Shown one piece after another: positions 11,131 through 20,677 of a stretch of DNA of 33,908 bases. Every line of letters begins with the position of its first letter. The first letter of the stretch is position 1. The notes beneath the pieces are model-generated. The model had not been told where the DNA came from. It saw only the letters and a list, made by a program, of their open reading frames with translations, and ran no database searches. Source of the DNA: Tubiluchus corallicola (lineage: Eukaryota > Priapulida > Priapulimorpha > Priapulimorphida > Tubiluchidae); NCBI GenBank assembly GCA_030141605.1, contig JAQGDQ010001477.1, positions 5,001 through 38,908 of the forward strand, in the 5' to 3' direction. The position numbers and the translations under genes are program-made.

Positions 11131-11590
11131 TTCGAATTTTTTTATTTTTTTCCGTCTAACAAGAACATCTTTGGTTCAAGTCCAGGCTGCATTCCAAATT
11201 TTTTATTTTTTTCCGTCTAAGCACAACATGCTTGATTCAACTCCAGACTGCATTCCAAATTTTTGATATTTTTCCGTCTAAGCACAACATCCTTGGTTCA
11301 AGTCCAGGCTGCCTTCCAAATTTTTTATTTTTTTTCCGTCTAAGCAGAACATCCTTGGTTCAAGTCCAGGCTGCCTGCCAAATTTTTGATTTTTTCCGTC
11401 TAAGCAGAACATCCTTGGTTCAAGTCCAGGCTGCCTTCCAAATTTTTGATTTTTTTCCGTCTAAGCACAACATCCTTGGTTCAAGTCCAGGCTGCCTTCC
11501 AAATTTTTTATTTTTTTCCGTCTAAGCACAACATCCTTGGTTCAAGTCCAGGCTGCATTCCAAATTTTTGGCATTTTTTCCGTCTTTCAA
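11098..11590 (+). repeat. 60-bp tandem array, 8 units, each with a B-box-like core
   Basis: Eight units of about 60 bp each run AACATCCTTGGTTCAAGTCC, AGGCTGCCTTCCAAATTTTT, a T-run and CCGTCTAAGC. GGTTCAAGTCC matches the polymerase III B box (GGTTCRANYCC) in most units; the first unit reads AGTTTAAATCC and the third GATTCAACTCC. Runs of 5-8 T follow each unit and resemble Pol III terminators. The 97-codon open frame through it is a by-product of the period. Confidence 0.88.
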
Positions 11591-12118
11591 GTTTGGTGTC
11601 AAAATTTAGTTAATTATGGGGTTATAAAATCACCTCGTCTGATAATTCAAACGGTTGTAATGACATACTGCGTTAATAAGAAAATTATTAACGTCAAAAG
11701 TGTCCATGACCCGTCAGAAGTATCTTATAAATTCATATACATTACTAGTACAACAATTAGGATCCTGCCGAGATGCATGATTTCGTTCAGTAATACTTAC
11801 TATGGCACGTTGAAACCAGCTCTGGGTAACCATGATTAAAGGAAAAGAAATCAGACTTTTGAGTATATACCAAAAAATCCGTACAAACTTATATTACTTA
11901 GCATTAAATGGACCTGCTTGAAAGACTCATGCAGTTGGAAGATAAAATTGTTATTAATTTAAAATGTTTTCGCCAACTGGGTAAAACGTCACTGTGTCAC
12001 CTTCCCAGTGTGCCACACTGGCTCACCAAAGCGCATTACTAATCTTATTGGCAATATAAGGTAATTTGTGCTTTTGCTCGAACCGGGCTTGTAAAATATG
12101 TTCTACGAGTGCTTTACT
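11591..12118. other. Stretch without recognisable gene
   Basis: No supported gene; a few short open frames only. Confidence 0.55.
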
Positions 12119-12990
12119 TTTCAAACTTTACACAATGTTATCTTGTTGAACTTATTTCAAACATTTTCCTATTAAAATGGCTGCACTTAGCTGTCATCGC
12201 TGAAATTTAACTTTACAGGTTTTACACAGCGTTACTGCTAACGCAAGCCCTGTATGCAAGAAGACAAAATTTTCAAACTACGCAATGTTATTTTCTTGAG
12301 CTTGTTTCAAACTATTTCCTATTAAAATGGCTGCACTTAACGGTCATTGCTGAAATTTAACTTTACAGGTTTTACACAGCGTTACTGCTAACGCAAGCCC
12401 TGTATGCAAGAAGACAAAATTTTCAAACTACGCAATGTTATTTTCTTGAGCTTGTTTCAAACTATTTCCTATTAAAATGGCTGCACTTAACGGTCATTGC
12501 TGAAGTTTAAATTTACAGGTTTTACACAGCGTTACTGCTAACGCAAGCCCTGTATGCAAGAAGACAAAATTTTCAAACTACGCAATGTTATCTTGTTGAA
12601 CTTGTTTCAAACTATTTCCTATTAAAATGGCTGCACTTAACGGTCATCGCTGAAGTTTAAATTTACAGGTTTTACACAGCGTTACTGCTAACGCAAGCCC
12701 TGTATGCAAGAAGACAAAATTTTCAAACTACGCAATGTTATTTTTTGAGCTTGTTTCAAACTATTTCCTATTAAAATGGCTGCATTACGGTCATGCTGAA
12801 GTTTAAATTTACAGTTTTACAGCGTTACTGCTAACGCAAGCCCTGTATGCAAGAAGCAAAATTTTCAAACTACCAATGTTATTTTTGACTTGTTTCAAAC
12901 TATTTCCTATTAAAATGGCTGCACTTAACGGTCATGCTACAGTTTTACACAGCGTTACTGCTAACGCAAGCCCTGTATGCAAGAAGACAA
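12119..12990. repeat. 150-bp satellite, about six units
   Basis: TGTATGCAAG recurs at 12251, 12401, 12551, 12701, 12844 and 12974, giving periods of exactly 150, 150 and 150, then 143 and 130. Conserved blocks are CTATTAAAATGGCTGCACTT, TTTTACACAGCGTTACTGCT and AACGCAAGCCCTGTATGC. The first unit is the most substituted, and the last two are shortened by many small deletions. Confidence 0.95.
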
Positions 12991-13787
12991 AATTTGTTAA
13001 ACGTTGAAAACGAAAATTTGAAGCTTTGTTTATGAGATTCAACGTTCTAGAATATCAGTGTGAAAGTCCAGCCTCATAACCCGCCTTGACCTAACTGCCC
13101 CACATCTTTGGCCATCATTAATAGAACCAATAATTACAGAGAAATTAAAGTCATAATCCGTTTCTGATGGTTCTTAAAGATAAGTTTCATCACAGCTCGC
13201 CCGGCGTTGTTTCTTTCACGTCTTCTACGGTTACTCAAAAGGGACAACACAGAAATCTCTTTGGAGTTGCACTTTGGAGGAGCAATAATTTGGAAAGTGG
13301 GTCATCCAGTTCTGTACGCGATAATCATTGAAATGCCAATTGCCTTATTTGTCCAGAATAGCTCGAGTTGGCGGATGCAATGATTAGAATTCAAGGTCGC
13401 TATTATAATCTTCTGTTTTGTTATGATGATAATAAATTCACTGGGAATAGGGAATATCTCATGCGAAATAGACTCGCTTTTCAATACAGAATTTTTGTCC
13501 ATTTTTGTAAAGCGATTTTTAATCAATCGGCCATTATTCGTGTCAAGGGATTGTGTTAGTTGTACATTATACAACTATAGAGCTTTATCATTGCGTTCAT
13601 GAACAAAGTTTAGTTTCTGTTCTTATGCATGTCAATAGCACACTAATAATTTATCCACCTGCGTAATAATTGCATAGTCTGCTTGTCTGTCTGTCTATCT
13701 ATCCGGAGCAGATTAATTTGAAAGATATTACACACAGTGTTCATTATCTTTACTTGAAATTCATGCTCACTGTTACACGACACGGGA

Positions 13788-13823
<36 letters not shown>

Positions 13824-14103
13824 AGAGTTATATCAAGAACCATTGCTGTGACAAGAGGGCAGTCAGTGACAGAAAGTTGAAATAAATTTATGACGTTTTA
13901 TTATTCTGGGGTGGAGTTACTTCATCTGTATTGCATGTTTGTCGGTTTTATGGACTTGTGATGTTTCATAATAATCGTTCTTCAAATAGAATGTAAAATG
14001 GATAAGCCTGTTTGGCTATATTTGGTATTAGTAAAACATAAAAACGTTTTATCATTGTCCATAATCGACCAAATCTAGTCTAACTCGTAGGCGACAAAAA
14101 TAA
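12991..14103. other. Stretch without recognisable gene
   Basis: No gene is supported. It contains one (ATG)n microsatellite, listed separately. Confidence 0.55.
13787..13823. repeat. (ATG)n microsatellite
   Basis: About twelve perfect GAT/ATG trinucleotides. Confidence 0.95.
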
Positions 14104-14350
14104 CGTGGTGTTGTGTAATGCCGTGTCGTGCTGTGTTGCATTGTGCCGTGTTGTGCTGTGTTGTGTAATGCCGTGTTGTGCTGTATTGCGTTGCGCCGTG
14201 TTGTGCTGTGTTGTGTAATGCCGTGCTGTGCTGTGTTGTATTGTGCTGTGCTTTGTCATGTTATGTTGTTTTGTGTTGTGTTAAGCAGTTTATATGACAG
14301 TGGGTTACATTCGGTCTGTGTTACGGTACATTACGTTATGTTACGTTAGG
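14104..14350. repeat. Degenerate TGTGCTGTGTTG-type repeat
   Basis: Repeated TGTTGTGTAATGCCGTG and GTGTTGTGCTGTG segments with no fixed period, decaying toward GTTACGTTA-type units at the right end. Confidence 0.8.
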
Positions 14351-14493
14351 CTGCATTATGTTGCACGTTGAAGTCTGTCACATGATGTACAGCATTTGTT
14401 ATATCGCGTAGGTTAATTTTGTTTTTCATTTGTTTTAGTATTCTTTATCTCTTTGCAATCTTGAATCTAGCACACTCAATGGTTGGCTCTTAC

Positions 14494-14738
14494 TTAACGT
14501 AGGTGCTTATGGCGAGACGGGTATCTAGCACATCATACATCAAGTACAATCCTCGAAGATAAGATACAGCCAGAGTGCTCTTAGCTTCTTCTGGATGTTT
14601 ATACTCCTCCCTCCAGGAAGCGAGGTCACCCAGAAACAGTTTTCTCAACACAGTCACCCACCAATTTATTGAGTAAGCATACCGTTGTTTAACTTCGTAG
14701 TCAAGCACACACTGTGACCATTCAGCTAATAATCCGCC
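14494..14738 (-). CDS. Probable internal exon of an unrecognised gene
   Basis: A 245-bp minus-strand segment is open throughout. It is preceded by a pyrimidine/AT tract ending in GCAG (acceptor at 14739-14741) and followed by GTAAGAG (donor at 14493), so the borders suggest an internal exon entering in phase 0 and leaving in phase 2. It encodes about 81 residues of ordinary, non-repetitive composition: it starts GGLLAEWSQCVLDYEVKQ and includes YSINWWVTVLRKLFLGDL, ASWREEYKHPEEAKST and YLRGLYLMYDVLDTRLA. It looks helical and soluble. I do not recognise the family. No partner exon is identified on the minus strand on either side, so it may belong to a gene with long introns or be an exon relic. 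Confidence 0.45.
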
Positions 14739-14744
14739 CTGCAT

Positions 14745-15835
14745 ATAACACTAGTTACAGTACAGGTGTATCATGCTACAATTCACATTGCATTCATTCT
14801 TATAAACTTAATAATTGTTTTGAATGCATTGCAATGCTTTAAATTGCATTGCATTGTACTGCCCTACATTGTATTGCGCATTGAGTTGTATTTTGTAAGG
14901 GACGCTTAACAATGACGGCATTGTTACATTTTGTTAAATTTTGTCATTTTATCTAGGATTTTTACGTTTTTGAAACGTTGGAATTTTTTTACGGTACTGA
15001 TAGTTAAAAGCACGAGATGGTCAAGTGCATATCTAGAGTAGCAAGTCCAGTGGAAACGTTGACCCTTGTCCTTCACAGCTGTAAACCTTCAACCCCACCT
15101 TGTCACAGCTTTGCAACACCTGTGATTTAATTAAGATGGCTGAAGCAGTTGAGTTTTGTCTGAATGTAAATATTTGCTGGACGCTTGACACTTGACATTC
15201 GTAAACAGCGCGTAACTGTTTGGCCAATGTCCACTTCTGATAAGTGGACTTTACCTTTAGACCGCCAATATGTCAGCTACTGTGAACACGTACAGTAGTG
15301 TTAACTAGGTTTTATGCCTTTACAAAGGTTACTGCTATAAATAAGGACTTTCACTGGCTTTATTGTATTTCTGTGTTGATTTCATGTAAGAAAAAAAGTT
15401 ACACACTACAAACAGTTATGAAACTAAAAATTTATCTTTCATTTTCCTATTGTAATAGGATATTAGCAAACTTAACCTACCTCTGTTATGTGCCAGTCTC
15501 TGTTAATGTTACTGTCTAGAATACACAAAGCGGTTGCGATTCATGAGCAAAAAAGTCATTAATACTAGCTTCTAAATCAATTATTTTATGGGTTTACTGT
15601 TTACAAGTGTACTTTATTTATTTATTATATATACATTAAGTGTATAAAGCTACAATTTATTGGAATGTCACTGTAGTAGCTACGCAATTTTTCACAAAAT
15701 TATAGCAAGTCATAATTTTCGAAGGAGTTTAGTTGGTTGTGATGAAATTCGCATAGTATTTCAGACACAGATTTGCTTTCTTACACGATTTACTTTACGT
15801 GAGTGATTACCACGCATTACTCGTGCTAAATAAAT
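14745..15835. other. Stretch without recognisable gene
   Basis: Contains a short TTGCATTGCATTG-type repeat (about 14820-14890). No gene that I can support. The minus-strand frame at 15033-15227 is unremarkable. Confidence 0.5.
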
Positions 15836-16490
15836 ATTATTCATCTATATTTGCAACCTCTCTACATAATAATCCTCTATATTTTCAACCTTTTTGGATA
15901 TTGCTTGTCTTAAATAAATGAGTATGTTACTCACCTATATTTTCAACACTTCTACATGTTACTCATGTTAAATAAATTAATATATTACTCATCTATATTT
16001 GCAGTCTTTCTGTAGTTTATTAGTGGTAAAAATGAGTGTTACTCATCTATATTTTCAACACTTCTATATGTTATTCATGTTAAATAAATTAATATATTAC
16101 TTATGTATATTTGCAATCTTTCTGCATTTTATTAGTGGTAAAAAATGAGTGTTACTCATCTATATTTGCAACCCTTTTACTTTTACATGTTACTGGTGTT
16201 AAATAAATGAATAAATTACTCATTTATATTTGCAATATTTCTGCATATTACTCGCATTAAATAAAATTTATTGAATATGTTACTCATCTGTATTTGCAAC
16301 CCTTTTGCATATTACTTGCGTTAAATAAAATTTATTGAATATATTACTCATGTGTATTTGCAACCCCTTTGTATATTACTCGGGTTAAATAAAATTTATT
16401 GAATATATTACTCATCTGTATTTGCAACCCTTTTGCATATTACTTGCTTTAAGTGTTAAATAAGTGAATGCATTGCTCGTCTATATTTGT
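15836..16490. repeat. AT-rich ~60-bp satellite, about 11 units
   Basis: The block TTACTCATCTATATTTGCAA, or a close variant, begins near 15836, 15930, 15985, 16038, 16098, 16152, 16217, 16279, 16343, 16407 and 16468. Each is followed by CATATTACT and GTTAAATAAAT-like sequence. The left part alternates two subtypes (TTTGCAATC and TTTTCAACAC). The right part is nearly homogeneous at 64 bp. Confidence 0.88.
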
Positions 16491-16837
16491 AAATGACCTA
16501 TATTATAAATTCCATGTTATATTATAAATTACTATATGTTAAACATCTGATTAAATTACTCTTTGACACGTGCAGCCCGTCTATATATTACTTGTGTTGT
16601 TTCTTCTACATCGATTTCTTCTTCTTTCTTTTCTCTCTCTTCTTCTTGCTTTCTGAGAACACAACCTAGCGTATGTAGCGTAAGGATTTCTCTTTTTTGG
16701 GCTGATGCTTCTTTGTAAGAACGTAAAGATTCCTAATATATTAAACCTCTTTTCTATTTAGCTCTAGCATCTTGTTGAGAATAAATCTAAAATTTTCTCT
16801 CTAACTACCAGCAGTGAATCTAATGTAGGCCAAATTC

Positions 16838-16995
16838 CCACCAGTTAAAGTACGCCCTGGCGAACGAACCACCAGAGAAAGGACCATCGGTCAAAGTACA
16901 CCCGGTGAACGAACCACCAGAGAAAGGACCATCGGTCAAAGTACACCCGGTGAACGAACCACCAGAGAAAGGACTACCATTCAAAGATTCATTTA
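16838..16995. repeat. 45-bp tandem repeat, three units plus partial
   Basis: ACCACCAGAGAAAGGA with following CCATCGGTCAAAGTACACCC recurs at a spacing of exactly 45 bp (16865, 16910, 16955), preceded by a diverged partial unit. Read on the minus strand it stays open as a 15-residue repeat (GGSFTGCTLTDGPFS), but no exon borders support coding. Confidence 0.88.
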
Positions 16996-18283
16996 AGAAA
17001 CAGGACAGAACTGCCAAAATGAGTCAAAGTGCGCATGCGCAGGTGATTCATTAACCGATGGGTCCCTGTCCACCGTTTTGCCGTGTAGCACTTTGGCACA
17101 GAACAAATATGTCAGACTGAAGGTTTTTCTTTGACCGGTGGTCTCTTGTCTTGTGGTCCTAGCTCTGACCGTTCACCGATATTACCTATAATAAAAATTA
17201 ACAAAACAAACTATTAATGTGAATTGAGTTAGTCGCTTTCTTTTTTTACAAAGTGTGAGTGCAGTAGAGTTGCGTCATAAATGCGCGCTGGTTTACGTAG
17301 TGCGTGATTATTTCACATGTGTGACAGAAAGGATTAATTATGAAACCTGAACTAGAACCAGTTGCTCCCATGATCTCTATTTCCTGTTGTTTAATCTAAT
17401 TTCGCTTGTCAGCTTAGTCGAGTGAAGAGCGGGTGAGAAAGATAATATACCCCCCGTAGAGGGGGAGACAAACAGGAACTGGGGGTTGGGCCTGCAAGAC
17501 AACCAAAGTCCCTACAGCTCCCGTGATATCTACATCTTATCTGTCATGTCAATGTTAGTGGTGAATTCAACAGATTCATTTTTCACCGTCAGCAGCTCTT
17601 TGTAAAACTTCCCGAGTTTTGGGAACGCTCCTAGTTCCAGTTCCCATTTCCTGGCAAGAAAAGGAACTGATTCAACTAGTTCCTCTGACTTTAGGAATGC
17701 AACTACACCCATTTTTCAGTTTCTTTGCACCAAAAAGAAAGCAATTATGTTATTTACTTCATTTTTTCTGTACATTATCCACGGAATTGTGTATCTTAAA
17801 CGCCTTTTATTCTCAACGACAAAATTTTTTGTTTTTTTAGAGAGAGGAAAAAACTGCCACAAAAATTTATGTAAGTTTTAAGCTTATGAAGCAAGGAGCT
17901 CTAATATGATTTTAATTGCAAGTTCCATTGTAAGAAAGTGAATTCAAAATCATTGCTTTAATAACATTCTAAAAATAGCGTTTCATTTTGATGTAACAAA
18001 CCAGCTACACTTCCAAATTTCTGGAAGTTGCAGATATGTTTTTCCACGAACTGCCCTCGTCCGTTTTGAATTATATGTATATATTGTATATAGTCGATTA
18101 TAATTGCGCGTAATATTATAATGTATATTTTGTTTTAAATTTTTGGCGCAGTAGTTTTTAGTTTGCACTGGACGCATTTGCCTTTAACAGTTGCGTGAAT
18201 TTTATTCTCATGCTGCGATGTTCTTTTATGCTTTTATAGTTATGAATATCGATTTTTTATGGCAAATAAAGATTATATATATA
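16996..18283. other. Stretch without recognisable gene
   Basis: No supported gene. GGAACTAG/AGTTCC-rich sequence at 17600-17700 is open on the minus strand and looks like a decayed repeat, not assigned. Confidence 0.5.
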
Positions 18284-18820
18284 AGCTTTTAGGCGGCAGT
18301 GCTACCTTTGGGCAGGGCCTATTTCAGCCTAGGCGAGGCCCGGGGAAGTGGGCCGTGTGAGGCCCCATCGGGGGGGGCACTACCATGGTTGGCGCCCAGA
18401 AAATTTTTGAACTGCTGGAACGCCGGAGAAGCATTTTCGAAGAGAAAATATGGAGTTATACAATTGTTAAAGGAAAGAACAATTGAAAGAAAAACTGCTT
18501 TATTCTTAAGACCAGTCCTTAATACTTGTCAATACTGGCAAACAGCGCGCGTACGGCAAGAGAGAGAGGGGAGGCAGTATGTTCGCACAAAAAAATGTTA
18601 CCTTGGCGCGAGGCCCTCCTGGAGGGTGAGGCCCCGGGGAAGTATCCCCACTTCCCCCCTTGAAATAGGCCCCCCCTTTGGGTGCTAACAGTTCTCTTGT
18701 ACTGGGTGAACAATAAACTTGTAACAGTAATACCTGAACTCCATAAGAAGCGTTTAAGCGGCAGTGATACCTTGGGGCGCTAACAGACCTCTTGTACTGG
18801 GTGAACAATAAACTTGTAAC
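18284..18820. repeat. Duplicated ~70-bp repeat, first copy split by a MITE
   Basis: The first copy (18284-18312 plus 18683-18725) and the second copy (about 18747-18820) share GCGGCAGTG, TACCTTGGGG/TACCTTTGGG, GCTAACAG and TCTTGTACTGGGTGAACAAT followed by AAACTTGTAAC. The second copy is uninterrupted where the first holds the MITE. Confidence 0.88.
18305..18682. mobile_element. MITE with 8-bp target duplication (hAT-like)
   Basis: CCTTTGGG occurs at 18305-18312 and again at 18675-18682, flanking a 362-bp insert. The insert starts CAGGGCCTATTTCA and ends TGAAATAGGCCCCC, giving terminal inverted repeats around GGGCCTATTTCA. Inner sequence is GC-rich at both ends (GGCGAGGCCCGGGGAAGTG on the left, its near complement on the right), so the ends could form a long imperfect hairpin. 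No transposase is encoded. The 8-bp duplication points to a hAT-type mobiliser. Confidence 0.85.
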
Positions 18821-20500
18821 CATTGAAGTATAATACATTATTGTTTATCTACAAATTACTCTTTTGTGTGACTGGATCTTGAGTACTCCAGCAAGAGAAG
18901 GCAAAAACCCTCCAGCAAACATGTTGAGAGTTGACTGCAGTGTTTAGGCTGAAAAGCAGAGCAGTGAACACGGTGCCGTTTCAGTGTCTGTTCCGTCAAC
19001 AGGCAACGGCAATCCGTTGGCAAATTACTATGCGGCATTTGCAAAAATTCTCGAGAAAATCATATCTCATACATATAAATATATCAGCAGAATAAGTACA
19101 AATCAGTAGCACCCGCTTGTATATAGAGATATGATTTAAATGATTTCAAAAATCATTTTTAATTCCACATTGTAAATGTATTTTCAATCTTGCAATTGCT
19201 CTGATAAGTTATAATTATGATTATGGTATTTTGGTTTGATATAGGAGTCGTGAATTTAAGATAACATTCATATTTTACATTCCTGGCCACAGTCCTAGTA
19301 TATTTTACCTACGAAGCTACAGAACACCCTTCTTACCTGCATTTACACCTGTTTAACTTTACTAGACGAAATTTAAGTAATTTCCGTTCTTAGCTATTCT
19401 TGCGTAATTAGGGCTGCCTAATTTGATTGATTGTGAGAGTCTGCCAGGTCTGCTCTCGTGAAATACGCCTACTTACTTGACCCAACCGACCTTGGCGTAA
19501 TGGTCAGCGTAATTATGTAATGATTGTGCCAGTTCACCACCGTAAAGAATGGCTAAAATTTTCTTATTGGCAGACTTGCCGGAAACAGTGTGTTATTTGT
19601 TGGCAAACAGTTTAAAGATGTTGCCATGGCTGAGTCTAATATGCAGCTCTATGCCAGTAGGACAAGATAGGATGGCCCGGCGTTACTTGCTTTGTGTGAA
19701 AATGGATGTGTTTGATTCTGGGTCCTGTAGGGCGTGGGTAGAGGGCCTGTAAGTGTATTGAAAAGACTACAGGCTGTAACAACGTAGAACTTACCTGTAA
19801 GCCAAACTTTCTAATGCGCGAAGTGTTCCGCATAATACAAAAAATTTCATACATTGTAATTATAATGTAACGGAATTCAATGTGGCGCCATCTTTTGAAA
19901 ATACAGATAATTATGAAAAATAATACTGCACACTTTTCACGTGTAGGAATTTATAAATCTTCACTTTTGCACTTTTACATCACTAGGCAGCAGGGTTGTT
20001 CCTGCTTTCTGATTTACTTTCAACCGGGATGTTCAAATTGGCTGGTTTATCAGTTCGATTTAAATAGAAATTTACCCAGTTATAGCCCTGCAAAGAAGGG
20101 ATTTCTGGTGGACAAGTGACGACTCACTTTATGGGGTTAAAACAATTTTCAAGATTTCAATCGTTTTATTTTTTCCGAACTGCCAGGTTCTGGTCAATTT
20201 GTCCCCAATTCTGTGTAAGTTAGGTCTTTAATGGCAACTTTGGGCAAATTTTACCAACATAAAAATAAAGGCGCCCGTTGGGATGTAATCATTTCCTGAA
20301 CGAGTGTTTTTGTTCTTATGCGTCAATTGATCTGACTTCCAAGTAGGTCAGTGGCATTTCTTTTTTCACCAGATAGTCCGAATGAATGTTGTACTTAAGC
20401 TCACACCTCAATAGTTTGTTGTAATAAATAAGATGCACATGGGAATTATAGCAGTTATAATTACATAGGAATAATTGTATCAAACAAAAATGATTTTTTC
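18821..20500. other. Stretch without recognisable gene
   Basis: Upstream of the cadherin first exon. No gene, apart from a possible SINE head at 19483-19545. A promoter for the cadherin would be expected here or further upstream, but I see no element I would defend. Confidence 0.5.
19483..19545 (+). mobile_element. Possible tRNA-derived SINE head
   Basis: TTGGCGTAATGGTCAGCG (19492-19509) fits a Pol III A box, and CCAGTTCACCACC about 20 bp further on is only a weak B box. Secondary structure was not checked. Low confidence. Confidence 0.25.
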
Positions 20501-20538
20501 AGGTTTGTGATTTGAGAATCTGAACTAATTCAGAGACG

Positions 20539-20677
20539 ATGAAGCAATTCTCAACTGTGATAATACTGGTGCTGACATCTGTTTTTGGATTCTCTGTCTA
20601 TGTTTCAGCACAGCAGCTAGAACTATCCAATGAAAACGAGATTCGTAATTTACAGGTTTTAGAGAATGCAACTGTAG
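20539..20677 (+). CDS. Cadherin exon 1: start codon and signal peptide
   Basis: The ATG at 20539 follows an in-frame-free leader and opens MKQFSTVIILVLTSVFGF, a classic hydrophobic signal segment, with a likely cleavage after YVSA (residue 24). The mature start QQLELSNENEIRNLQVLENA leads into the first EC strand. The exon ends in phase 1 before GTAAGT. A possible acceptor (TTTTTTCAG at 20494-20502) just upstream could mark a 5' UTR intron. Confidence 0.82.

Noticed and set aside
12083-12110. tRNA gene on the minus strand (GCCCGGTTCGAGC resembles a T-arm/B box)
   Set aside because: No A box or cloverleaf at the proper distance upstream on the minus strand.
14128-14349. 73-codon Cys-rich open frame
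   Set aside because: Low-complexity TGTGCTGTG repeat read in one frame.
17530-17712. 60-codon minus-strand frame with GGAACT-rich sequence
   Set aside because: No domain and no exon borders; probably a decayed repeat.
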